From an uncultured Erysipelotrichaceae bacterium (lineage in GTDB: Bacteria > Bacillota_I > Bacilli_A > RF39 > UBA660): a stretch of DNA of 38,883 nucleotides. The stretch spans positions 1-38,883 of the forward strand of contig CACWWC010000023.1 in assembly GCA_902764545.1 (NCBI GenBank), in the 5' to 3' direction. The translations under genes and the position numbers were made by a program. This document shows, piece after piece, positions 24,921 through 33,743 of this stretch. Positions within the stretch are counted from its first letter, which is position 1. The number at the start of each line of letters is the position of its first letter. The notes under the pieces are model-generated. The model did not search any database. It was not told the origin of the DNA and worked only from the letters and a program-made list of their open reading frames with translations.

Positions 24921-26093
24921 ATGAATGGTTTTTCAAATGATAATAGTTTTGTAAATAATAATGGTGTTTCAACGTCGGGGAATATTAGTATAAATGCATC
25001 TGGTGTTTTTACTAGTTCTTTATCAGAAAACAGTATTTTAGCTACTGAAATTGCTAAAAGTAATACTAGAATTGAGACAGTTGATTTAGATGCAATCTTC
25101 TTTAAAACAGAAAATGAAGTTTCTGAAGAAGAAGTACAGAAGATTATGAATGATGGTTCTTCTGATTCTGCTACAAGTCAGCCTGACACTAAACTTAGAA
25201 GTAATTCAACTGGTAGTGTTGGCTCTTATGGTGATTCATCAGATTCAGTTGATACTAGTAGTATTTTAAGGAGTAACTCTGCAGGTTCTGCATTTACTAA
25301 TGGCATGGGGTCTAATTTAGAGATGACTAAAAAAGTTTCTCAGCAGAATGTGATTGATGCTCAAAAAAAAGTTGAGGAGAAAAAATCTGCACTTGCTGCA
25401 GCAGAAAAGGATTTAGAAGATGCTAGAAAAAATCCTAATATAACTAGTCAAGAGTTGCAACAAAAAGAAATTAATTATGATAATGCAAAAAAACAATATG
25501 TACAGGCTGACGATGAATTTAAAAATGTAATTAAAAATGCATCTGAAAGTGAGGCTGCTGCTGGTGGAGATTCATCTAGCTTTTTAGATAGTTTAAAGGG
25601 TGCAGCTGATGCTGCGACGGATGATATTCTTACTCAAAAAGCTAGTGATGCTGCTGCGAATAGTGGTTCTGGTTCAACAGGTGGTAGCCAGGATACATCT
25701 GCGTTGGAAGATAGTTTATCAGCAGCAAAGAATGCTGCGGGAAGTGATATATCTAATTCTGGTTCAGGGTCATCTGGAGGCTCATCTGGAGGAGGTTATT
25801 CAGGTGGTTCTGGTGGAGGCTCTGGAAGTTCAAGCGGTGGATCTGGAGGTTCAAGCGGTGGTTCTGGAGGTAATTCTACTAAGTATGTTACATCAGATAA
25901 TTCAGGTGTATCAGGAGCAGATAATGTTGCTTCTAATTCAACTGGAGAGTCGTGGGTATTAGATCAATCTGGTAATTGGCGCCATTATGATAGTTCAGGT
26001 GTAGATATAACTGGTTTAGATGAAGTTATGTCAAAATCAACTAATCAGCCTACGGCAATACCTAATTCCTCATCTTATGTTGGTGGCAATTAA
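24921..26093 (+). CDS. Ser/Gly-rich putative T7SS substrate
   Basis: 390 residues, AGAGGAG upstream. No signal peptide, membrane segment or lipobox. Regions: Asn/Ser-rich N terminus with MNGFSN and RIETVDLDAI; two copies of LRSNS(T/A)GS (about residues 92 and 114); a coiled coil (about 135-205, KKVEEKKSALAAAEKDLEDA); Ala/Ser-rich segment; a Gly/Ser tract (about 277-320, repeats of GGSGGSS); and a C-terminal part with GESWVLDQSGNWRHYDSSG. The composition suits O-glycosylation, and the tandem GT8 gene lies just upstream. The N-terminal motifs recur in the large toxin. Function unknown; a secreted or surface glycoprotein is inferred. Confidence 0.65.
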   Translation: MNGFSNDNSFVNNNGVSTSGNISINASGVFTSSLSENSILATEIAKSNTRIETVDLDAIFFKTENEVSEEEVQKIMNDGSSDSATSQPDTKLRSNSTGSVGSYGDSSDSVDTSSILRSNSAGSAFTNGMGSNLEMTKKVSQQNVIDAQKKVEEKKSALAAAEKDLEDARKNPNITSQELQQKEINYDNAKKQYVQADDEFKNVIKNASESEAAAGGDSSSFLDSLKGAADAATDDILTQKASDAAANSGSGSTGGSQDTSALEDSLSAAKNAAGSDISNSGSGSSGGSSGGGYSGGSGGGSGSSSGGSGGSSGGSGGNSTKYVTSDNSGVSGADNVASNSTGESWVLDQSGNWRHYDSSGVDITGLDEVMSKSTNQPTAIPNSSSYVGGN

Positions 26094-26096
26094 AAT

Positions 26097-26136
26097 AAAA
26101 AAGAATCAATACAACTATATGTATTGATTCTTTTTT
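26097..26136. terminator. Bidirectional terminator
   Basis: 17-bp stem AAAAAAGAATCAATACA / its complement, 6-base loop, T runs on both strands. Serves the Ser/Gly-rich gene and the converging GT2 gene. Confidence 0.9.
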
Positions 26137-26145
26137 AATCTTCAT

Positions 26146-27087
26146 TTATTGTATATATTCATCTATTTTGTCAATAAATTCACGAAATGTTATTATCTCT
26201 TTAAATTTGTTATTTGCATTATATTCTTTTCTCTTAATTTCTATTAATTTATCATAATCCTCATCATTAAGATATTTGTTATTGATTAAGAATTTTTTGA
26301 TTGGAACAGACCATTCTAAAAGTTTTTTTACATCATATTCATTATATAATTCTAAATAGTAATAATACATAGCTATTAAGACATTTATTGCTAAGACTGT
26401 CACTAATCTTTTATTTGCACCTCTTACTAGAGCATTTTTTATTGCCCAATTCATATTATATATAAAACCTTCTAGCCCTGTAAATCTATACTCTCTATTA
26501 TTTCTTCTAGTAATTGAATTTGGATTTTCATTATAAACATATGTAGTTTTAGATAAATGATGATAATTGTTGCTTAATAGTAGTAATAATCTATTAAATC
26601 CGTTGTCCTCATTTGCCCTTGTATTGTTGAAATGTACATCTTTTGCATTTATAAATGTTCTATCATAAATTTTTCCGTGTAACCATGTTAGGTCGCTATC
26701 CATTATTTTTATTTCATTATCTCTAATATACAGAAAATCACTATAAACTAAATCATAATTCTTTTTTTGTATTTCTTGGTATAATTCGTATACTGAATCA
26801 TATGTATATAGGTGATCATCACTGTCCATAAACATTATGTATCTATTGTCACTATTTTGGATACCGTACTCTCTAGCTCCTCCTGGTCCTGCATTTGTAG
26901 GTGTTCGTAATTCTTGTATATTGATAAAGTTTGAAAAAAAGTCAATATAAAATTTATAGTTGTAGTCCGAGCAATCATTTATTAGATAAACATTTAAATC
27001 ATTACTATTTATCTGTAGACATAAAGATACTAATGTCTCAGTAATTGTTTCTTTTGCGTTATAGCATGGAATTATTATATCTATCAT
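26146..27087 (-). CDS. GT2-family glycosyltransferase
   Basis: 313 residues. N-terminal GT-A fold of family 2: MIDIIIPCYNAKETITETL (nucleotide-binding strand), INDCSDYN, a donor loop LRTPTNAGPGGAREYGI and the DxD motif YIMFMDSDDHLY (about residue 91). The C-terminal 120 residues are helical, with no membrane segment. It would add a sugar from a nucleotide-sugar donor to a protein or cell-wall acceptor. It lies alone on the minus strand between the Ser/Gly-rich gene and the toxin gene, with its own promoter. Acceptor unknown; the context suggests modification of a T7SS protein. Confidence 0.88.
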   Translation of the reverse strand: MIDIIIPCYNAKETITETLVSLCLQINSNDLNVYLINDCSDYNYKFYIDFFSNFINIQELRTPTNAGPGGAREYGIQNSDNRYIMFMDSDDHLYTYDSVYELYQEIQKKNYDLVYSDFLYIRDNEIKIMDSDLTWLHGKIYDRTFINAKDVHFNNTRANEDNGFNRLLLLLSNNYHHLSKTTYVYNENPNSITRRNNREYRFTGLEGFIYNMNWAIKNALVRGANKRLVTVLAINVLIAMYYYYLELYNEYDVKKLLEWSVPIKKFLINNKYLNDEDYDKLIEIKRKEYNANNKFKEIITFREFIDKIDEYIQ

Positions 27088-27104
27088 TATTTATCACCAT
27101 TTTT

Positions 27105-27133
27105 ATTATATCATTTCTTTTTTTTTATGTAAA
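27105..27133 (-). promoter_or_regulatory. Promoter of the GT2 gene
   Basis: On the minus strand TTTACA, 17-base spacer, TATAAT with a TG extension (TGATATAAT). Confidence 0.6.
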
Positions 27134-27178
27134 TTTTTGTCAATAAAGTTTTGGATAATAATTAAATATTATTTTTCA

Positions 27179-27187
27179 TGTTATAAT
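27179..27187 (+). promoter_or_regulatory. Extended -10 for the toxin gene
   Basis: TGTTATAAT with no good -35; lies about 20 bases before the GAAGAGGTG ribosome site. Divergent from the GT2 promoter. Confidence 0.5.
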
Positions 27188-27213
27188 TTAATTAATAATG
27201 GAAGAGGTGTATT

Positions 27214-30200
27214 ATGGCTGGATATTCAAATAATGAAGCAGATTATGATGCTTTAAATAAGATAATAAGTAATAGTACATATACAAGTACAGTAATAAAT
27301 GGGACTGATGTGAGCTATAAAGAAGATGATATTGAAAATGTGGATTTTGATGAAATTAGCAATACAGCCAGTAACAGTGTATATACTAATAGTACTGGAT
27401 ACTCTGTTGAAGTGAAAGATGATCCGGAGGAAAGTGCGGCTAGATATGAAGTTAATGAACAGCTAAATGATTTAGCTGATTTTAATGGTGATGGAACTTT
27501 CGATTACGAAGATATTAAGGCAATGAATGATAGTTTACGCAGCAATACAACAGATTATGGTTTGACGATTGGTGCTGATATGAATGGAGATTTGATATTT
27601 GATGAAAAAGATATTCAAATACTTACAGATTATTATAATGGAAAGACAAGTGGGAAAGCTTTTGATGTTGAATATTTAAAATATAAAAATAGTGTATTAA
27701 AATCTGGTTATGCTAAATCACATAATGTAGAAAGTTTACTTACAAATTCTGCCATTGATCATACTTCTGATGTCAATGCTTTAATTGATGACTATTTTAT
27801 AAGTAAAACTGACTTTAACAATGATGGAAAAATTGATCAAAATGATTATGTATATGCTATGACTCATAAAAGTGAAGGATTAGATAAATATTCTGATTTA
27901 AATGGTGATGGAGTCTTTGATGATAAGGATATTAATATTTTAAAAACGTATTTAGATGGTGGAGATGTCACTCAGAGCTTAAATGTAAACCAAGTTCTAA
28001 TGTTTTCCTGTAAGCAAGATTTAAAAGATTATGAAGCTCGAGAAAAAGAATATGTTGATTATATCGAATATTTGGAGTCAGTTGATGCGTCAAAAGAACT
28101 AATAAATACTATAAAATCAAAAAAAGATGCTATTCAAGAAACTATGCGAGCTATAAAAAGGCGATATTCTGATTTAGAAAAAAAAGATAATTATGCTTTT
28201 CAACACTATGAAAGAGATATGGGAGTATATTGGCAAAAAGATATTGATTATGATAAGGTTGCTGATTATTACGAAGAACATAAAAATCTTCTGAATTGTC
28301 CAGAATTACAAGGTAAAGATGTAGATATAATTACTGTTATTGACTACATTACTAGGGAAAGAGGAATTCCTATTGAGCATTTCGAAGCTGAAGCTCCAGG
28401 AGCCCCTGGAAATGGTTGGTATTGGTATTATGACTTAATGTCTGAAAATGAAAGAAAAGCTTTTCAATATCAATATAGATATAATGGTAAAAGTGCCGCA
28501 ATGAACTACTTTAATGATTTAAAGACAGAGCTTGATAAAAGACAAGAAGGTAAGGGTGCTGGCTACAATAAGAATAAGTCTTGGGCTCGTAATAATAAGG
28601 AAAATGAGTCCGATCCAAATTATTTATCTAAAATGTATAAGAAACATCAAAGTCTAATTAAGAGGATAAAAGATCTTTCTGATGAACAAAAAAAATATTA
28701 TCATTTTATATTAGATACTGAAGGAGAACAAGCGGCATATGATTATTTGGAAAACGCTGATTATAGTCAAGCTTTAAACTCTGAATATCAAAAAAATTCT
28801 ATTAGTACAATCAATCAAACAGATTATGTCAAAGAGTATCTTTTAACTAAGGTTGATTTAAATAATGATGGAAAAATTGATCAAAATGATTATGTTTATG
28901 CAACAACTCATAGAAGCAGTGGGTTAGATAAGTATTCTGATTTAAATGGTGATGGTAAGTTTGATGATAAGGATTTAAATATTTTAAAATCATATTTAGA
29001 TGGAAAAGATGTTTCTGCTTCTTTAGATGGCCAGAGTTTTATGAAGAATACTTATGAACTTCAGAATAAAGAGTATGATGAAAAAATTGCTGGTTTGGTT
29101 AAACAACAAGAAAAGTTAAAAAAATTAATTGAAAAATTAAGTAGTGGAGATGATTATGAATCTTCTGAAATAGATGGTGTGGAGGTTTCTTTTACTAAAG
29201 AAGAAGCACAAAAAATGCTTGATCAAGTTTCAACTGAAATATCTCAGCTAAAGATGCTAATAAAAGATAATAAGCAAATGATTTTGGAATTGCCTTACTT
29301 TAATATGATGATGACTCCTGAATATCAAGAATTTGCAAGCAATTATGATTGTAAGAATATTAATAATATTGATTATGAGCAATTATTATATGATTATGAG
29401 CATCAAGGAAGTAATGGACAATTGGGTCATACTTATGAAACTGAAGATAATCCTGTTGACTGGTTTGCAGTTATAGAGTATTTAGTTGAAGAAAAAGGTT
29501 TATCTATCAGTGATATGGGTGCTTTCAATACTACTTATATTGATTATATGTCTATGGATGAGTCACAAAGAATGATGTATCATTATCTATTTAAGACTAA
29601 AGGTAAGGAAGAAGCTAGCCACTATTTTAATGATATTATTAAAGATCCACGTAGGCAAAGAGAGGCGAAGTTTAGAGTAGATAGAAAAATAAAAGAAATG
29701 GATTGTACTTATTCAGTGGATGAAAATGGTAATATTGTCGATGTTAAGTTAGATTCATCATTTAGGAATTTAGTTTCAACATTTGGTGAAGGAATGGATG
29801 ATGCGATAACAGGAAATTATGCAGGTATATTTAAGTGGGGAGAAGATGGTTATACAGAAGAGGAATATGAAAAAATGTACCTAATGCAATATTTGGCAAA
29901 GAATGATACACTAAATTCTTCGTATGGTGCTGGACAAGTTGGTGGTGGAGTTGCTACTGCGTTAGTGACTACTGCTGCATTTACTGGAACTAGTTTGTTA
30001 ACAGGTGGAACCGCAGCTGCAGCTTGGGCTCCATATTTGGTTAATGTAGTTTCAATTGGTACTGCTGTTGCTAATCAGGGAGGAGAGGCTAATCATTATG
30101 CATTATTAAATGGAAATAGTCAAGAAGCTGCAAATCAATATGCCTTTCAAATTATGAAAAATAGTTTGTTTAGACAAGCGTGCTCAAGCGTTGTTGGTAA

Positions 30201-32892
30201 AGGTATAGGTTCTTCAGCACAATTTTTGTCTCTTTTGAGAGGCGGCAACTCATTAGGCTTTTTAGGAAATATGGCAGTGTCTTCAGCAAATATTCTTGCT
30301 GATGCATCAACTTCTGTTTGGGAGAAAGCTCAGGAACAAAATCTGAAAGAGGCTCTTCTTAATGAAGCTCCGTTAGATGCAGATAGTGCAAATTCTCAGT
30401 TACTTGAGGTATTTATGTCTAATGTTGCTATGGGTGCATTACAACAATTACCTACTGCTGCTTTATCATATTATAGATTTAAAAAAGGTGGGGAGACATT
30501 TGAATTTTCTGCAGATGATTGGCTTTCTTATAAAAATTCAAATCCTGAGGCAACTGCGGAAGATTTTATGAACTTTTATAGTGGTTCTAAGGTTATAACT
30601 TCAGATGGAAGTTTCCATGATACTAAAACAACTACAACATCAAGTGATTATTTAAAGCAAGCACGCTCAACACTAGAAGGGGTTTATAGAGGGCTTGATG
30701 GAGATAGTAATGCAGTTTTGACAGATTTAGAAAGAAAGAGTTTGAAATATGCTGTAGATAATATGAATGATGCGGATAAAATGGAATTGTTTAGATATTC
30801 TCGAGCTGAAGAATTAGATGCATTACTTGATTCTGGAATTAGAATAACAGATGAGCAATCTAATATAATTATAAAAAGGTATGGTTATAGTAATAGACAA
30901 GAAATGATAGCTGAAGGTGGATTAGCTAGACTTTCTGCAATAGATAATGCTTTACATGCAGAGTCTGTCTATAATGTTTCTAGAATGCAAAGATATTTTG
31001 AGCAAGCTATTCAGGGCAATGGTAACATTTCATTTGATACTGAAAAATTTGCTCAAATATTAGAAAAAATGTCTAATAGCGAAATTAAAGAACTTTTTAC
31101 AACTGATTCAGAGACTGCAAAAAAAATAATATCTATAATGCAGACTAACCCTGAGGTGGAGCTAGCATTCGCAAAAAAACTTTCGGGATGGATTGATATA
31201 ACTGAGTCAAAAGCTCTAAAATGGGGTTATGATAGTAAAAAAGGTATAATAACTGTTGATCAAGATTGGCCTCCATATGGTGGTATGGAACTGTCAAGTG
31301 TCAAAGGATTTGACAGTGTAGGTGGTTATACTGTTGATGGACAGGAAATATTATTATTAGATAGATTTGGAAGTGATCGTGGCGGTACTTATGCAGAGAT
31401 GCCTGCATCAGGTGTTTATTCATTAGATGAAAGGAGTATATTTAATAATCCTGATACAGCTTCATATAGACAAATGGAATTAAATAAAACAAAGTATATT
31501 GATTTTTGTGATGGAGCCTTTGACATAGTATCTTATTGTAAAGAAAGTGGAATAAATGTGAGAGATGAAAAGGTTGCAATGATGGATTCTACAGTTAGAA
31601 AGAAAATAGATGCACTTGCAACAAAAATAGGATCTGATTCAAAAAGTGTATCTGAAGCGATATTTGGTCAATATGGTTCATATACAGCTGATATGGAAAG
31701 CAGGCCTGATATATATACTGTTGCTTCTGCCAGTGGAGTTTCTGAAAAATATGGATATGTTGGCGTGGCTGCGCCTTGGGTTACTGCAAATGGTGAAGAA
31801 ATTGCTAGTGGTGGAGCAGTTCAATATAATTTAAGAACAAGTGAAGCAACATTAAATAAGTTAGGTATTATGAAATCATCTAGTGACATAAAATTTACTA
31901 ACAATACAAATAACTACCATTTAGAAGCACAGAATTTTGTAAAAGGAACTCTATCAGGAAGAAATATTTCTAGTTATACTCAGAGTGAAAAATCTAAATT
32001 AAATCACTATTTGAAGAAGATGGATAAGACTGATTTACAAGCATTCCTAACTACTGATCTCAGTACAGCAAATACAATAATGGAGTATGTTTGTAGCAAT
32101 CCACAATTGGAATTATCTGTCGCAAAAAAACTTTCAGGATGGATTGATATAACTGAACCAAAGGCTTTAAAATGGAGCTATGATAGAAATACAGGCAGAG
32201 TTACTGTAAATCAAGATTGGCCTCCATATGGTGGAAATGATATTACTAAACCAATTACCAGTGTTTCTGATATTAGTGGTAAAAATGTTAATGGACAGGA
32301 AATATTGTACATTGACAGGGTTGGTGGTACAGGTGGTGGAACTTATGCTATAATGCCTAGTGATGGTTCAATAAATACTATGGCTGAAAGAGGCGTTTTT
32401 AATAATCCTGAAACTGATAAATATAGAAAAATGGAATTTAATAAAACAAGATATATCGAGTTTTGTGATGTGGCAGATGAACTTGTAAAATATTGCGATG
32501 CAAATGGTATTCCTTATGAACTAGCAGCGACCGATTCTAATGTCAGTGCTAAATTATCTGCTTTAGCAGAGAAATTTGGTGTTTCTACTAAGAATGTCGG
32601 AGATGCAATCTTTGGTGCTAAGGATAAGTCTTATGTTGCTGATTATTCAAAAGATGATCAAGGCAATTATAACAGACCTGAAATTGGTGATATTCGTGAT
32701 GCTACGGGTCAGTCTGATAAATATGGGTATGCTGGAACGGCTGCGCCTTGGGTTACTCCAAGTGGTGAACAGATTGCTGGTGGCGGAGCTTCTCAATTAA
32801 ATTTAAGAACAGGTGAGTATATGCTTGCAAAACTTGGTATAATTGAGTATACTTATAATGGAACAGCAAAGGGATATGTTAAGAGCAAATAA
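27214..32892 (+). CDS. Giant toxin with dockerin-like repeats and two TNT (NAD+ glycohydrolase) domains
   Basis: 1892 residues. N terminus MAGYSNN and IENVDFDEI echo the Ser/Gly-rich protein. Six EF-hand/dockerin-type Ca2+ loops in three pairs (about residues 88 and 120, 199 and 227, 547 and 575; e.g. DLNGDGKFDDKD). Charged helical regions surround them. A hydrophobic Ala/Gly-rich stretch (about 910-955) may insert in membranes. Two C-terminal copies (about 1320-1555 and 1640-1880) have TNT features: NQDWPPYGG, LYIDRVG or LLDRFG, GGTYA, AERGVFNNP or DERSIFNNP, APWVT, and GGGA-x-QxNL with the expected Gln (1537 and 1861). TNT domains cleave NAD+ and kill cells. No signal peptide; EssC-dependent export is inferred. 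Two immunity genes follow. Confidence 0.85.
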   Translation: MAGYSNNEADYDALNKIISNSTYTSTVINGTDVSYKEDDIENVDFDEISNTASNSVYTNSTGYSVEVKDDPEESAARYEVNEQLNDLADFNGDGTFDYEDIKAMNDSLRSNTTDYGLTIGADMNGDLIFDEKDIQILTDYYNGKTSGKAFDVEYLKYKNSVLKSGYAKSHNVESLLTNSAIDHTSDVNALIDDYFISKTDFNNDGKIDQNDYVYAMTHKSEGLDKYSDLNGDGVFDDKDINILKTYLDGGDVTQSLNVNQVLMFSCKQDLKDYEAREKEYVDYIEYLESVDASKELINTIKSKKDAIQETMRAIKRRYSDLEKKDNYAFQHYERDMGVYWQKDIDYDKVADYYEEHKNLLNCPELQGKDVDIITVIDYITRERGIPIEHFEAEAPGAPGNGWYWYYDLMSENERKAFQYQYRYNGKSAAMNYFNDLKTELDKRQEGKGAGYNKNKSWARNNKENESDPNYLSKMYKKHQSLIKRIKDLSDEQKKYYHFILDTEGEQAAYDYLENADYSQALNSEYQKNSISTINQTDYVKEYLLTKVDLNNDGKIDQNDYVYATTHRSSGLDKYSDLNGDGKFDDKDLNILKSYLDGKDVSASLDGQSFMKNTYELQNKEYDEKIAGLVKQQEKLKKLIEKLSSGDDYESSEIDGVEVSFTKEEAQKMLDQVSTEISQLKMLIKDNKQMILELPYFNMMMTPEYQEFASNYDCKNINNIDYEQLLYDYEHQGSNGQLGHTYETEDNPVDWFAVIEYLVEEKGLSISDMGAFNTTYIDYMSMDESQRMMYHYLFKTKGKEEASHYFNDIIKDPRRQREAKFRVDRKIKEMDCTYSVDENGNIVDVKLDSSFRNLVSTFGEGMDDAITGNYAGIFKWGEDGYTEEEYEKMYLMQYLAKNDTLNSSYGAGQVGGGVATALVTTAAFTGTSLLTGGTAAAAWAPYLVNVVSIGTAVANQGGEANHYALLNGNSQEAANQYAFQIMKNSLFRQACSSVVGKGIGSSAQFLSLLRGGNSLGFLGNMAVSSANILADASTSVWEKAQEQNLKEALLNEAPLDADSANSQLLEVFMSNVAMGALQQLPTAALSYYRFKKGGETFEFSADDWLSYKNSNPEATAEDFMNFYSGSKVITSDGSFHDTKTTTTSSDYLKQARSTLEGVYRGLDGDSNAVLTDLERKSLKYAVDNMNDADKMELFRYSRAEELDALLDSGIRITDEQSNIIIKRYGYSNRQEMIAEGGLARLSAIDNALHAESVYNVSRMQRYFEQAIQGNGNISFDTEKFAQILEKMSNSEIKELFTTDSETAKKIISIMQTNPEVELAFAKKLSGWIDITESKALKWGYDSKKGIITVDQDWPPYGGMELSSVKGFDSVGGYTVDGQEILLLDRFGSDRGGTYAEMPASGVYSLDERSIFNNPDTASYRQMELNKTKYIDFCDGAFDIVSYCKESGINVRDEKVAMMDSTVRKKIDALATKIGSDSKSVSEAIFGQYGSYTADMESRPDIYTVASASGVSEKYGYVGVAAPWVTANGEEIASGGAVQYNLRTSEATLNKLGIMKSSSDIKFTNNTNNYHLEAQNFVKGTLSGRNISSYTQSEKSKLNHYLKKMDKTDLQAFLTTDLSTANTIMEYVCSNPQLELSVAKKLSGWIDITEPKALKWSYDRNTGRVTVNQDWPPYGGNDITKPITSVSDISGKNVNGQEILYIDRVGGTGGGTYAIMPSDGSINTMAERGVFNNPETDKYRKMEFNKTRYIEFCDVADELVKYCDANGIPYELAATDSNVSAKLSALAEKFGVSTKNVGDAIFGAKDKSYVADYSKDDQGNYNRPEIGDIRDATGQSDKYGYAGTAAPWVTPSGEQIAGGGASQLNLRTGEYMLAKLGIIEYTYNGTAKGYVKSK

Positions 32893-32914
32893 TAATTTTT
32901 ATGGAGGTTTGAGT

Positions 32915-33241
32915 ATGGATAATAATGCAATAAAATTAAAAAAAATCTATGAAATTGCAAAAGATTATAGATATTTAGATTTGAAAAATTTTATAAGTAT
33001 GTCTTTAGCCGCAGCTGACTATGATTTGAGTATGATGGATAATGTCTATTTTGATGAGATTGTTGAGTTGCCTGATGTATTTGGAGTTTATGAAAAAGAT
33101 GATAAATTGTTTTGTTATTATACTAATGAGCGTGCACAAATGACGACAAAGCAATATGATGATCCAGGATTATTTATGGCAATGTTTGTGCAAACAGCCC
33201 CTTATTCAACTAAATATATTTCAAACTCTAATGTAAAGTAA
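32915..33241 (+). CDS. Putative TNT immunity protein 1
   Basis: 108 residues from ATG 32915 (GGAGG upstream), 22 bases after the toxin stop. Small, soluble, acidic. It shares with the next gene YLD-x2-NFISM, DLSMMDNVY, PDVFG, YEK, YDDP and TAP in the same order, so they are paralogs. Position directly after a toxin with NADase domains is the standard place for an immunity gene. The family (Imm type) is not identified with certainty. Confidence 0.7.
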   Translation: MDNNAIKLKKIYEIAKDYRYLDLKNFISMSLAAADYDLSMMDNVYFDEIVELPDVFGVYEKDDKLFCYYTNERAQMTTKQYDDPGLFMAMFVQTAPYSTKYISNSNVK

Positions 33242-33284
33242 GAACATTATTTAAAATTGTTATATTGAATGTGAGGTGATTACA

Positions 33285-33614
33285 TTGGACGATTATTGGA
33301 GTAAGATTGATAAATTAGCTGAGGAAGCTAAGAATCATAGCTATTTAGATATTAATAATTTTATCAGTATGACTCTTTCTGAAAGTGGTTTCGATTTGAG
33401 TATGATGGATAATGTTTATATTGGAGAAATAGTAGATTATCCTGATGTTTTTGGCTGTTATGAAAAAAATGGAAAGTTGTTTTCTTATGTTGTTAACAGT
33501 TATGGAGAAAAAAGTGTTAGAGAATATGATGATCCTGTAAATTTTATGCTCGCGTTTGTGTCTACGGCTCCTAATGTTAAAAAATTTGAAAACAATGATA
33601 TTAAGAGAGTTTAA
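33285..33614 (+). CDS. Putative TNT immunity protein 2
   Basis: 109 residues from TTG 33285, preceded by GAGGTGATT. This start gives MDDYW, aligning with MDNNA of the paralog with the same 20-residue distance to YLD; the GTG at 33276 is part of the ribosome site. It shares DLSMMDNVY, PDVFG, KLF, EYDDP and TAP with the preceding protein. One immunity gene per TNT domain is the simplest reading. A terminator follows. Confidence 0.7.
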   Translation: MDDYWSKIDKLAEEAKNHSYLDINNFISMTLSESGFDLSMMDNVYIGEIVDYPDVFGCYEKNGKLFSYVVNSYGEKSVREYDDPVNFMLAFVSTAPNVKKFENNDIKRV

Positions 33615-33668
33615 AATATATTTTAGTGCTATATTTTTGAACTATGAGTTACGAAAGTATTATTATTT

Positions 33669-33700
33669 CAGTCATTGTGATGTACAATGACTGTTTTTTT
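33669..33700 (+). terminator. Intrinsic terminator after the immunity genes
   Basis: CAGTCATTGT / ACAATGACTG with GATGT loop and seven T. Confidence 0.9.
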
Positions 33701-33743
33701 ATGATATTTATATAAAAAATGCTATAATAAAGTTGGTGATATT

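Noticed and set aside
25770-25875. GGTTCTGGAGG-type repeats as a CRISPR or regulatory repeat array
   Set aside because: They are in-frame Gly/Ser codons of a coding gene, irregular in spacing, with no spacers.
25600-25962. Second plus-strand frame of 120 codons
   Set aside because: Shadow of the Ser/Gly-rich gene; Leu/Val-rich from GGT/TCT codons read off-frame.
16388-33614. Prophage or insertion sequence carrying the T7SS island
   Set aside because: No integrase, transposase, att-like direct repeats or terminal inverted repeats seen.
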